A stretch of DNA of 64,000 nt, taken from the NCBI GenBank assembly GCA_021307315.1, contig JAJSPD010000048.1, forward strand, positions 124,001 through 188,000. Direction: 5' to 3'. The position numbers and the translations under genes were made by a program. Below, piece by piece: positions 29,796-41,808 of the stretch (position 1 is its first letter; every line of letters starts with the position of its first letter). The notes beneath the pieces are model-generated. The model ran no database searches. It was not told where the DNA came from and saw nothing but the letters and a program-made list of their open reading frames with translations. The stretch comes from Bisporella sp. PMI_857 (Eukaryota; Ascomycota; Leotiomycetes; Helotiales; Helotiaceae).

Positions 29796-31765
29796 TTCGA
29801 CTTTGCGTTTGGTATCGCACAAATGTAATCAGGGTACGCATGACGAAGAGGTTCCAGGCACCAAATGGTTGAGGCCCCAGAACCCCTGCCTGAACAACCC
29901 GCAAGCAACTAAATAAGCGCTTGGCTGATTGACCCTGCCAACCTTCTTTCAACGACGTGTGTCCCATCATTATCTCCTACAATATGCTTCTCTACCAAGT
30001 TCCGAAGACCATACATGTATGATGCATCGCGGAATCTGCGAGTGCGGGGTTTTGCCGGAGCAGCATTAAAGTATTCCACAAATCAACGAGAATGTACGAT
30101 CCTAAACATGGGCTGTAGATGTGAACCCTTGTATACAGATTTGAAGTGGCGTGTATATGTCTGTTGATATATTAATCAATAGGCAACTTTCACGCTATTG
30201 ATTAGATTGCTCAGATCATAGCTTATGGGCTATGATCTGTAGGCTCGAGGAAAATTCAACATGTACTCATTCCTCGAGAGGCTCTCACAACGAGCAAGGT
30301 TACGGGAGATATTGGTTGCCTCTACTTTCTCTCTCCAAATCTTGACTGTACTTATATATGTTTCCCACATGGGTACGATCGCTAATCACCAGCTTGTATT
30401 TAGTCCCAATCCTCGATATTCCTGTCAGTAATCACAATTTCCCCATGCTTGTTCCAAATACCATACACATTTCGAATTCAAGGTGTCGAATTCAACCACC
30501 ATCACTAAATTTTAGACTTATCTTCCTACAGACTTGCAGTACCGTAACAGGGACTTCCAGCCTAGTGATCAGCTGAACAAAGACGAAAGGCTTGAGTGAA
30601 GGTATTTATCCTTCTTTTTTGACTCCAAGACTATGGAGGAGACGTTACTTGCCCGCGAAAGATGTCTCTCGATGTTGTGGCCGTGCAAACCAATCACGAC
30701 AACGTTAACCCTACTCTAAATACGAATGTTAAGCTTGCGACTATATTACCGCTTGCAACTTCCAATAGCAGAAATATTTATGTACCGAATCAGAGCTTGT
30801 CCCTTGTAATTTAAGCAGATAGCTGCAACGTGCCCGTCCTTATCTGAGATCCAAAAAAAACCAAAAAAAACACCCAGCTTACACAATAAAACGATTCCAT
30901 GAATTGGCTATCAACTCTTATCTATATCCTCTACATCTTCTCACCTTGTATAAAAGGATCTGATTCATAAACTTGTCACTCTGATTGAAACTGTATGGAG
31001 GTCAGCAAAATATTTGCACAATTCATCAGTATCGGGAAAGCACCATATGCTCCTTAAAAAACGGGAAGGGGCATATATGTGTTCAGCCATATTTCACCAT
31101 GCAAAAGCCGAATTCCCCCACAAGTTCTAGCAGAAGGTAATTTGAAACTTGAAAAAATATTCTTTGATAGTTTTATGTAGTAAGCAAAATTCCTGATAAA
31201 GATCCAACTGTCTTCAGCGCTTAAGGAAATAAACCTGCGCAATATGCAATCTAGTTATCATTGTTGATTTCAAAAGGACTAGACATTATCAAAGAAATCT
31301 GCACGTGATCAAATTGGAAGAGTGACACCCCTGATTACAGGCGCAAAGAGAGATTGATCTTGCAATGGTTCACAGAACGCGCCATCTGAAATCTTAGAGT
31401 CAGTCCTCAGCCCATTGATGGCTATTGTTGTTGATGACTCCTGATACGTGCCCCACAAGTTGTGGCTTGCCTTAATATCCCTACAGATTCTCTGCACAGC
31501 TTGTCTTTCACCAGACATAGATAAATACCAGTTGCTCCACCAGGGAAGTGTCACCATCTTGCCGCAGTCGCATACTTCGTATCACAGTCTCGGCTAAGGT
31601 CTGCAACGACCATCGCACAAATATAGAAGGGCCTCTCTCGAGTCTTGCACCTTGGGCTACTGGTTGAGATTTCAAGCTAGCATTTGCTCGAGCAAGGCTA
31701 GTCTCTCACATAGCTCGGATCTTACCCTACCCACTGCTGCCGATATCTAAACCTGGATACCTACA
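29796..31765. other. intergenic region, 2 kb
   Basis: AT-rich. Two neighbouring perfect hairpins lie at 30212-30278 (listed separately). A-runs interrupted by CC lie near 30853-30871. Minus-strand frame 31557-31309 is short and unsupported. Confidence 0.45.
30212..30278. repeat. two adjacent perfect inverted repeats
   Basis: CAGATCATAGC (30212-30222) pairs with GCTATGATCTG (30229-30239), an 11-bp stem with a 6-nt loop. CTCGAGGAA (30244-30252) pairs with TTCCTCGAG (30270-30278), a 9-bp stem with a 17-nt loop. The role is unknown; they could be remains of a small inverted-repeat element. Confidence 0.6.
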
Positions 31766-33300
31766 ATGCCACCTGCGAACAAAAGACGTAAGACTACTTC
31801 CGAGGTCGAGGAAGCCGGCCCTTCAGCAATTATCTTTGCCTCCCCTGCATTGCAGCCAGATGTGAGATTGATGATCTTTGATAGGGAGATTCATTGCCAT
31901 TCAGTGCTCCTCAAATTACACTCCGCATACTTTCGGAAGTTCCTTGACAGTCCGGACAAGGCACCTGCATCCAGAGCAGCTATCTTCAGGTATGATTATG
32001 TTTCGGTCATCGACGAAGATAAGACATGGGCCCTTGTGGCAGCTGCAAAGGTATGTGCATTTCTTAATTTGGATCTGAATACGTGCGCTAAGTATACCTG
32101 ATACGCAACGACCCAAGTTTTATCGTATTATCAAATCCAATATAGTCTAAAGTAGGCCGTCATCCTCGCTCGCGTTTTGTCTTAGAGACTCTGTTTCGCA
32201 TGATGTGCAGAGCCCAGGAACTATGCTAATTTCAAGTAAACATAGGCACCGCCTTTGACTGAGGAAATGTCGTCACGTCTGACTCTAAAACAAAAAGACT
32301 CTCAATTCTGGCTCTTCGAGAAACTCCTCTGCGCCATTTATACTAGACCATACCGACTGAATCGCTCTTCGGAACTGATGGAGCTTGTAGACCTTGCAGA
32401 TTTTTATTGTGCGCTACCGGCAGTTTCTGCAACTATCATCAATGCAATTATTGATAGTGATATGATGAAGTGGGAAGGAGATTCTATCGGCCATCCAAAA
32501 TTTGACTTTGGAGATTCTGCCCATAAAATCCTACTATACGCAGCAAAGCTTCGAAACCCGGTTCTTTTTCGGGAATGCTTCATTCATACAGTGGGAAGAT
32601 GGGAGAGCATTCAAAATGGTGGCTTGGATATTGATAGTAAGTAGCTGTCCTCGAAGTTTTTAAAGCTTTATCCGGTGCCTCTTTTAATGGTGGCACTACG
32701 CTTTACTTTTATAATCCTCCGCTACGTGGTTATGGCAGTGGGTTCTAGCCCAAACTAGATGAAACATACTAATCAATTCATGCAGTCCGTCAGAAGCCAG
32801 AAATATTGCGCCTTGTCCTGATCGAGTACATTGAATGTTGCAAATTGATTATGCAAATCGATCAATATCTCATGTCCATGTTTTGGGAACAAGGCAATAT
32901 TCTCCGGCAATCGAGCCTCCCCCATCATGACGTACAGCTTCATGATCTGATGAACGGAGATGACTATGGAATGAAGAATCCTGGACTCTATCACCAAATA
33001 AATAAGGTATTAAACAACATCGAATATCAGCCGATTTATCTCGACATAAATCATCTATTCCAGATGCTAAAGCAGCTCCTATCAAGCGGTCTTGTACTGG
33101 AGCGGACAGGCTTTCGAACAGGAGAAGATGATGGCCCAGTAAGCAAACCCCCAAACGACTATTACGATCTAGAGATGATATGAATTGTATGGATAGCGTA
33201 AGCGCTAATATGATTTTACTTGTAGTTTCGAGATTATTTCCTCTGTGCAGAGATCGATGATGAGGCAATGCCATTTCCATTGGATGAGGTGGACTGGTGA
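31766..33300 (+). CDS. BTB/POZ domain protein, four exons (367 aa)
   Basis: Exons 31766-32050, 32246-32636, 32786-33138 and 33226-33300 join in frame (1,104 nt). Residues 30-75 hold the BTB core: DVRLMIFDREIHCHSVLLK, then LHSAYFRKFLDSPDK (the His and the S-x-YF-R positions are typical). The second half of the fold follows the first intron (LLCAIYTRPYRL, LVDLADFYCALPAV). The rest is helical with no second domain. Fungal BTB proteins of this plan are probably cullin-3 adaptors or oligomerisation factors. An N-terminal KRRK stretch may be a nuclear signal. Introns 1 (195 nt) and 2 (149 nt) are longer than usual here. Confidence 0.8.
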
Positions 33301-34913
33301 CAGACTGAAGGCTGAATAAGCGCTGCACACGTCTTTCCGGCTGATAAATAAGAGGCTAATAATCGATACTATTAATGCCATTTTCCAGTTTACCGTATGC
33401 TCGTCAATGCTTACTTAATCGTGAAAAAAGTGTGATAGACTTGCTCTTTGTAACATAAGCTGACTTCTTCTTTGTTAACAAATAGCCAAATTAAGTTAGT
33501 AATTATGGTGAAATAATTGAGCGTTTATCAGTTGGTGCTAAAATTGGCAATTTATTTCTCAGCCTGAGAGTGCATCTGGCTGTCATACCTGCTTGTTTTC
33601 TGGCCCAGACATCAACTCAACAACTCAGTTGCGTGGCATGCAATCATGGAGGGAGTAGGCAATAGAAGCTTTTATTCTTGTTCTCGACTCATTTCACGAC
33701 AGAATGAAGACGCAAAAAGATGAAATGAAGTCGTGATAGGGAAGCTGATCTACAGTTGTAGAGTTAAGCTCCTGTACTCAAGTTCCAAGAAACGCCTGAA
33801 ATGCTTACCCCTCTGATGAGCTATTAGCAGCATGGCGGACTTTAGCCCAAAGCGATGGCGCATAGATGGGGTGTTCCGAGGCGGGTAACCCAACAGGTCG
33901 GCAACTCCTCCCCCACTTTCATACTTTTGCCCTCCCCCCTCGCGGTATACAGGAATACATAGCCACTCCGACATCACTACATGCGGCTTCCATAGAAAAG
34001 AGCCACGTGGATTCTTCCTTCTCAACGATAGCATTGCGTTTGCAGCATCACGTCTCGACATCTACTTTCGAGCAAACAAAATTGGCACCAAAAAAGCCGA
34101 AGAAAAGCCATGAGGTGCTTCCCGTAAAGAAATCATCCCAAGATCACCCTGCACCCTGCACCCTGCACATTGACTCGTAGACCGATCGACCCTGTCCGGC
34201 TTTAAACAATTAGAAAAATTGTTTACGACGTGCTAAGACCCGGTAAACACGCCATAAGGGTTCGGCAATTCCGCCAATCAAATGGTCGCAAATCCCGATA
34301 CCAAGAGGTTCTACTCAGGGGTCGCAATGATGGCAGCGCGCACATGCATTGTGTCACTTCTAGAATCTGATCATCAATCGATGGATGATTGGTCCTTGCC
34401 GACCATTGCATTTTCAAGATTGCGGTTGACCCGCAAGACAGAGGCCGGTTTTGCGGTCGACGAAGCAGCTCCGCAACTAATGGTTGTGGCTTTGCCTTGC
34501 TTTCCACGGAGATGTTCTCTGGAAATGCAGTACGTTGCTACTAATACCAACATTAATAGTTATGTTTTCTTATTGCCCAAATTGCCCAATGGCTTTCGCG
34601 CGAGATAATACATCCCCGGGCCAAGCAGCCGGATGGGTTGCATTGCGAGTCCCAAGAAAGCTCTACGGCCAGGCCAGATGTCGGCTATGCAGAAGAGAGA
34701 GGAAGCAGCTGCACATCAAGAATTGGGCCCGATCTTTTTTGGAAAATCGGCATATCACATCATCAGAGATGCATTAATACAATATCAATTTTCTCTCGCC
34801 TAGAGTGGAGGAGGCAAACCCCCAACTTCATATATAGATATGAACCCATGTGGCAGCCCTCACATCTGGGATAGTCCACTCCAACCTCTCATATTCAGGC
34901 TCAATTCTTTGAG
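33301..34913. other. intergenic region, 1.6 kb
   Basis: It holds a short CACCCTG triplication near 34145 and a TATATA stretch (34833-34838), about 75 nt upstream of the MFS start and a likely TATA box. No gene is supported. Confidence 0.45.
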
Positions 34914-37253
34914 ATGTCTTCCCAGCAGAAGAAGATTCAAGACGATTCTGATTCGGGCTCTCAGCACTCCTCCGAGAAGGGAATCGCCAATGATGTCCCT
35001 GGCACGCTGATCAGAGACGCAGAGCTTGTCACGGCCAGAGGGAACATTGTCACCAAAGACGGTGTTGTGGTCTCCACTCAAGACAGCGACGCAAGTCTCT
35101 CTACAAATGTGTTTGCAGACCCTGAAGTCAAAGCTTATTATGTTGCTGTCTACGAAAAAGCACAGTATGAGTGTAGGCACGTATTCGATGCAGACCTAAC
35201 TTGGACTGCGGAGGAAGAGAAGAAGTTGGTCAGAAAATTAGACTGGCATGGTGTGTTATTTTTTTTTCCTTACATAACGCGCAGTAACTAACCGCTCTCG
35301 ATATAGTCTGTCTTTGGGCTTGCGTTATGTTCTTCAGTCTTCAAGTTGATCGCGGCAATATCTCGCAAGCGGTATCTGGCACGCTTTTGAAGGATCTCAA
35401 GCTGAACACCAATGGTAAGCTCCGGGTCCGGGTCTTCAACCTTCCATTTCTAAAATCAAGCTAGATTTCAATCTTGGAACCACTGTATTCACAGTTTCTT
35501 TCCTGCTGGCAGAATTGCCCTCACAGCTCATCAGCAAGAAATTCGGCCCGTAAGTATTTAACCCTTTCTACTATGAAATATGCTTATATGAAAAATCCTA
35601 GCGATCGTTGGATTCCAACACAAATGGTTCTCTGGTCAATTGTCGCGATCGCGCAAGGAGGTCTGCAAAACAAAGCCGGGTTTCTTGCTTGCCGCGCTCT
35701 TCTCGGTATGCTAGAGGTACGTAATCCGCTTCATCCTTGAACCTGTCTGCAGACACTAACAATAGCCAGGGTGGTTTTATCCCGGACCTGGTCTTATGGC
35801 TTTCGTACTTCTACACGAGCCGAGAACTTCCCATCCGTCTCAGCTTCTTCTGGACAGCGCTCAGCGTCACCAGCATCATCACCTCGCTGCTCGCATACGC
35901 GATCTTCCATTTGGAGGGACACCTCGGAGTCGCAGGATGGAGGTAAGTCCCAGATGCCGTGGTGAAGGGCTCTTGCTGACGTGTTTTGAGATGGCTGTTC
36001 ATGCTGGAAGGAGCTCTCACTTTGCTCATCGGCATAACGTCCTTCTTCCTCATGCCGGCTTCGGCTGTGCAAACCAAGACATGGTTCAGACCCAACGGAT
36101 GGTTTACCGACAGGGAGCTTAGCATTGTTGTCAACCGCGTGCTTCGTGATGATCCCAGCAAAGGTACTTCTATACCCAATTCCAAAAGGCACTTTCACGC
36201 TTAGACGTCTTACTTATGCAACACCAGGTGACATGCACAACCGACAAGCCATCACACCACGCAGACTCTGGGCAGCTCTGAAAGACTACGATCTCTGGCC
36301 GGTCAGTATTTTTGTCCCCAAAAAGAAACCCATCAAAAAGCTGACTTGATCCAGATTTACGCTTTAGGCCTCATATGCTTCGTCCCTCAAGGCCCACCAG
36401 CAAAATATCTGACGCTGATTCTTCGCCAGATCGGCTTCAGCACTGTAAGTCGCATGTCGCCCATCACGTCCGTCTACTAACATGCAATAGTTCGACACCA
36501 ATCTGCTCACCATCCCCTCGTCGGTCCTTCAGTAAGTTCAACCCACGCGGCCCCCCTAGCAACGGGCACAAATCCTAACCCATCCCCCGCAGCATCATCA
36601 CCCTCCTAGGCATCACCTGGCTCTCGGAGCGGCTAAACCAGCGCGCGATGATAGCCATATTCCAATCCATCTGGACGCTGCCCTGCGTGATCGCCCTCGC
36701 CGTCTGGCCAGGCCTCAACGTAAAGCAGTGGGAAACCTACGCTCTGCTCGTCGCGCTGCTGAGCTACCCCTACTGCCACGCCATCAATGTGTAAGCATTC
36801 CCCCTTCTCCTTCCCCCCAAAATTTCCCCGCACGAGCCCATCAATCTAACACGCCAGAAACAGCGGCTGGGCAAGCAAGAACTCCAACAACGTCGGGTCC
36901 CGCAGTGTCTCTACGGCATTATACAACAGTTCGTCTACCTCCCCCTCCCCCTTCCCTCTTCCAGCAACCCCGCCCCTAACCCCAAAACAGTGTGCGTGCA
37001 GCTGGGCGGGATCATCTCAGCGAACATCTACCGCGAAGACGACAAGCCGCTGTACCGACGCGGGAACCGCACGCTGATCGGCATCAACGTGCTGGCTATC
37101 ATCCTCTTCATTTTCGCTAAGGTGTACTACGTGCTCAAGAACAAGAGCCGCGATAAGCGGTGGAACCGCTTGACAGCCGAGGAGAAGATCGAGTATACGC
37201 GGAATACAGAGGACAAGGCGAGTCGGAGGTTGGACTTTAGGTTTGCGCACTAG
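34914..37253 (+). CDS. MFS transporter, DAL5/allantoate-permease (ACS) family, 12-intron type (575 aa)
   Basis: Exons: 34914-35250, 35307-35414, 35465-35549, 35602-35716, 35770-35942, 35991-36163, 36228-36301, 36355-36444, 36491-36531, 36593-36790, 36858-36928, 36991-37253. They sum to 1,728 nt, in frame. After a hydrophilic N-terminus (about 110 aa) comes [11 protein letters not shown], then membrane segments. The landmarks are [11 protein letters not shown] (TM1-2 loop), [40 protein letters not shown] and [10 protein letters not shown]. These mark the anion:cation symporter branch, which carries vitamins, allantoate, tartrate and other organic anions. The C-terminus has [15 protein letters not shown], also typical of this branch. 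It acts in the plasma membrane. The substrate is unknown. The 41-nt exon is well supported by phase. Confidence 0.9.
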
Positions 37254-37456
37254 AGCTGCGGCAGCATAGAGCTGGCGTCCCACCAGAGCGAATTGGGATT
37301 AGAAGAAGTAGCCATTAGAAGAAATCGGTTTCGGTTTGGTGCGTAACATTATATTATCCTACGCCTCATCATGCAGTTTACATCATCTTTTTTTGGCCTC
37401 CGAGGTACCCGCCAAAACGCCAGTAAATGCTTTATACGCCATACCAATGTCCATTA

Positions 37457-39371
37457 TCAATCATCATCGCTCATCAGATCCATCAGACTGTTCCCTTCTA
37501 CGCCTATCCCACTGCTGATCCTTGACCTGAATTTTGCCTTTCCTTTCCCCTTCCCAACCTTCCTACTCTCGAAGAATTGGGCTGCCTCCTCCTTCTTTGA
37601 AATCAGCAGCCGTTCGAACTCCTCGTCGTCATCGAAATCCTCTACCACATTCGAAGTTTCCTCTAAAGCTTTATTCAAGAGTTCTGTTGCAATGGCATCT
37701 TGTGGTGAGATGGCCAGGGCTTCGTGGAAAACTTGAACGGCATCATATGGTCGTCTCTGTTCCATCAATACGAGGCCTTTTGCGCAGAATATTGATGGAT
37801 CTTTCCCTCCTTGCCGAAGAACTTCATCAAATTCTGAGAGGGCCAATTCCCATTGACTCAGTCGCCGGTAAGCGTGCCCGAGGTTGGATCTGGTGGCTAT
37901 CCACGCCTGAGGATCACTATCAATATCCTCTGCGATTTCCAGAGCCTTGGTAAACATGGTAGCTGCATCACCCAGTCGGTCCTGGTGATAAAATACTACA
38001 CCCATCTCGTTTAACAGAAGCGGGTCGGTTTTGCAGAGCCCGTACGCGGTCTTCAAAAATTCGTCTGCCAAAGTCATATTGTTCAGCATATGGTTCTGCA
38101 TGCCGAGAAACAATTGGGGAAGATGTGTGCCCATGAAGAGTCGCGCTGCCGTCGAATATGCGGAGATGGCCTGGTCGTGTTCGCCCTCGGCTGCAAAAGT
38201 ATGTGCGAATCCTATCCATGCAGGCCCAAAATGGGGATCCATCATACTTGCCTTGCTGAAATACCTACGAGCTTCGGCAACTTTATTAATGAGCAAATAG
38301 TATACTCCCACGGCAAGCCATGCGCATGGCTCCTCGGGATGATTGTCTGCTAGGTCGTGTGAGACCAAGAAAAGAGCGTTCTTGAGCTGTAGCTCGTACA
38401 AGCATGCCAAATGGAGTGGATATATGCAGAAGTTGTACTTGTCATCAGAGAGAATAGAATTTGTAATCGCCAAAGCGTCTTTAAATCTGCACTGTGTGAA
38501 AAGGAGATCCGCCTTAGACAACAAAAGGTCCGGGTTTGTGGCGAGCTTGTAATGTGTTGAAAGTGTTTCCGTGGCCGTTGTAAATGCAGCCGGGTTCTTG
38601 TATTTTGACAGGCGTGTCGTGTATAGCATCTTCGTAAACTCAGCCGCTTCTTGTGAGGAGGATGTGTCGTTCGCAATAGAAATCGCATCGAAGTCCAAAG
38701 ACTCGAGGAATTGCCACTCTTCATCAGGAGACATAAGGCAATTCTTCATTAACTGCTCGAATGCTTCGAAACATTGCACATCAATGCGCACAGCATCTTT
38801 GTAACACTCCTTCGCCCGGTCAAAAGCATTTTGTTTGGCATAGCACAACCCCCTCAGGAAACACATTGCGGCCTCGAAGCGAATGTTTGCAGAGTCCTCG
38901 GCCAGCGCATCGTCCCTTCTATCATGGCGATCAGACCTCCCCGCTGTTTTCCCAAGCGTTGTGCCACTCCTGCCATTACCACTCGTGTGCTGAAGTTTGC
39001 GCCTACTGTTACTCGCGCTTGTGATCAGATGCGTAGGATTCTTTTCGCCAAGTACAGCGAGTGCTTCGTCGAATCGTCCTTGCTTTATCAAACAATGTCC
39101 TGCAAGATATCGACAAGAAGGATTCCGCGCTATAAGGTCCTGTTTCGAAAGAAAACTTTGAGCCCTAGTGTAGTTGCCTGTCGAGAAGTGGACCTGTGCA
39201 AGCCAAAAGGCGTCCTTGTCATTCTCTAGGGGGTTTTCAGCTAATTCACAACAGGGAATTAGAGGAAAACTCACGGGTGAGAGCCAGGAGTTTGTCCCCT
39301 ATGAAGATGGCCGAGTCGTATTGATGTTTGTTTAGGGCATCCTGCCGCCAGTCCCTCAAGAATTTCTCCAT
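37457..39371 (-). CDS. cut9: anaphase-promoting complex TPR subunit (Cut9/Cdc16/APC6), two exons (621 aa)
   Basis: Exon 1 is 39371-39275 (MEKFLRDWRQDALNKHQYD) and exon 2 is 39225-37457. The 49-nt intron gives an in-frame join into DKDAFWLAQVHFSTGNYTRA. The protein is made of tetratricopeptide repeats along its length; clear ones include RYLAGHCLIKQGRFDEAL, EPCAWLAVGVYYLLINKVAE, FGPAWIGFAHTFAAEGEHD and SNLGHAYRRLSQWELAL. Motif order and length fit Cut9/Cdc16, a scaffold subunit of the APC/C ubiquitin ligase that drives mitotic exit. The tail is acidic and ends SLMDLMSDDD. It is a nuclear housekeeping gene with stable base composition. Confidence 0.92.
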
Positions 39372-40373
39372 TCTTCTATTTCTGTCATTTGTAAATGAAA
39401 GTATAAACGAAAGGATCGCAAGACATTGGCGGTGCCGTGAGGAGGAAGTAGCATTAGGTTAATTCATAATTTAGAGCACAATCGCATTTGTTATTTTGGG
39501 GGAGAGGAAGCGCGTAGAAGGCGCGAGGCGAGGCTGACACGGAAGATAGTTCTGCAGAAAACAGGTCCATGCCACCTCAGCCAATCACACAACAAAGAGT
39601 CATGATGCATGTCTTGGCAAAGTTGCTTACGTAAATTACAATCACGCCTTCTATTCTCCCTTAGATTCTTGTAACAAACTTCAAGTTCTTGATCAAAAGA
39701 TTATGATGGCTAAGTAATAAAATATAGGCTTCATGTCTTGAAAATATGGATGTGAGGTTAAATCACGGCCGGCTTGGAGCCCGCTTGTCGCCTTAGCTTG
39801 TCACCATCTAGTCAAGAACTAAGATCTCCCTGAAATATTATGGCGAGTAAGTGTCGAACATTATTAGAGCCGCTCCATTTATTAATGAAGTGGACATTGC
39901 TCTATACTACAAGCCTTTCCTTTACGCTAGTTAATTCCTTAGTCCTCCTTGCCCCTGTATATTTGCTTCCTAGATATAGACCAATAAACAGAGATAGTCT
40001 CTTTGGCTTCGAAATCCAGGTTGCCTTTGTTTTTGCCACAGTCATCACTTTTCATTTGAGTTTGGAGGATTTTGTTTGAGAAACAGTCATACCACTTAAG
40101 ATTTATCACATGGGAAACTGACAAGCTACCGATTATGATTATCTATAGCTTCGGTCGTGGTATATAGCACTGCCTAGAGTGAGAATGCTCTCTATCACAA
40201 TGCAACAGCATGCCCAGGACTAATAGGTGATCTTTTGCCGCTTACTCAAGGTCCTAGAAGAGTGTGGCTTTGTCGAAAAGAGGTTTCGGAGATCATTAGC
40301 CAAGTCTCAACAACCATTCAGGATCCTCCTCCAAGCAATTATTTCTCAAGAACAATGCGTCATCTCGTTGTGC
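39372..40373. other. intergenic region, 1 kb
   Basis: Between the 5' end of the APC subunit gene and the 3' end of the TFB5 gene. AT-rich with short chance frames; nothing supported. Confidence 0.45.
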
Positions 40374-40746
40374 TCAAGTCTGTTTCTTCTTTATGCGCAG
40401 CCTCACGAGGGTGTTTTCGTAGTCGCTGTCATCCGAGTCGGAGCCATCAAATGGAGACGAGTCGCTCAGTGTCTGGGATTCGTTAGCAATGCTTGATCAA
40501 GCATCTGCAATTCTTGTACCTCTTTCAGTTTCTCCTTTAGAGTGCTAACCATGTCTTCCTTAATAAAAAGATGCTGGTCGTCGAGTTCCTCGATGATATA
40601 AGCATTGTCGCTTTCCTTGTCAATCTTCACAATGAGCGATTTGATTGCGTCGTCGCACTCAACGAGGGTACCTGTTGCAAGTCATTTTACTAGTGCAGTA
40701 AAAGCGTTTTGTGCACTTATTTCCTACCTCTAATCGCTCGTACCAT
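40374..40746 (-). CDS. tfb5: TFIIH subunit TFB5 (TTDA/GTF2H5), three exons (89 aa)
   Basis: Exon 1 is only 19 nt (40746-40728, MVRAIR plus one base). Exon 2 is 40671-40520 and exon 3 is 40472-40374; the total is 270 nt, in frame. The protein reads GTLVECDDAIKSLIVKID, then AYIIEELDDQHLFIKEDMV and LKEKLKE, which is the TFB5 fold (GxLVxCD, EELDDxHLF). This small subunit stabilises TFIIH and stimulates XPB in nucleotide-excision repair. The second intron (47 nt, TGCTAAC branch) leads to an acidic tail (SDSSPFDGSDSDDSD). If it is retained, the protein ends after LLTNPRH instead. The exact C-terminus is the least certain part. Confidence 0.85.
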
Positions 40747-41808
40747 CTTGATTTTGTTTGTATTGCTCGACTGGAATGGTTCGAAGAGCAAGCTGTCGAG
40801 GCTAAACGCTTTGTCACTTGTGGAGGCAACCAGATTAATTTATTGTGCGAGATACCAACCCAAAGGTCTCAACGTCACGTTAAGGTTCTACATTTTTGTT
40901 TGTGCATTCACCTTCTAGAAGCTGTAGTGCGGCTCCATCATTGGCTAAGAGTGCTCTCGCTTATTTAAAGGGGGTGATTGCCCCACTTAAACTTACATAT
41001 CTCTACCAAGCCGTTGATTTCTGGCGCGCTTAGTATTGTCTCATAGCGTGACCTAATATGAAGTTATGCTTTTAGTGCTCTATAATTAAATTTAAGCTTT
41101 GCCCGAATTGTCATGGCTTCGCGTTTCACAGTGAATGTCGTCTCAGCGAGAATTGCTCTGGGCATTGTACCTTCCGTTTCGGTGCCTGACATGGAATTCT
41201 CTGAGAAGGCGCCTTGCTATTGTGATATATTTCATATTGAGACAATGCCATGCCATAATTTTATGTGGTCTCTCAATTGTGCAACATATCCGTCACCTTT
41301 CTGTTGGGAACTTCGTCAACGATTCAAATTACAACTGCTAGTAATAGGGTCTATATTGCGATTTACCAACTAATTTAAAGATCCATAGTGGTTTATTTTC
41401 ATAGTATTTTTATATTGGCTTATTTCATCAGTCAGAATAAGAATTGGTTCGCGCTATTGCCACTAAGTTTTGTTGTTCAGCTTACTTGTTGCTATTCAGT
41501 TCATATTGAAATTTTTCTAGTTCGCCACAGTAGTTTGCGACGGACAAAAGTTATTTCAATCAACAAATACTAAAGGTGACTACAACACTAGACTACAGCA
41601 TTAGTTCAGGAAGATATTTTCCCCCTTATATAAACGCAACTCCCTTCCCAGAAATATCTTCCTGTCATCCATATTCAAGAGCCATTCCAACCCGTGACCT
41701 CAATAACTTCTTGTTGTACTCCATACAAGCTCAAAATTTCATTACGAAGCTATAGATTTCATCTATCATATCATCACCTATATTCAAGTGTACATTGCCA
41801 TCGTCAAG
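40747..41808. other. intergenic region, 1 kb
   Basis: Divergent promoters of TFB5 and the OTU gene. A good TATA box lies at 41626-41634. Several short AT-rich frames on the plus strand are not supported as genes. Confidence 0.45.
41626..41634 (+). promoter_or_regulatory. TATA box of the OTU gene
   Basis: TTATATAAA about 175 nt upstream of the ATG at 41809, followed by a C-rich initiator-like stretch. Confidence 0.5.

Noticed and set aside
34223..34874. Several overlapping 80-110-aa frames on both strands
   Set aside because: No frame is favoured, no domain, splice or start context; they look like chance frames upstream of the MFS gene.
39241..39274. 34-nt intron joint in the APC subunit gene
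   Set aside because: It is also GT-AG and in frame, but it is very short. The 49-nt alternative (39226-39274) has a better branch site and gives a more family-like protein joint.
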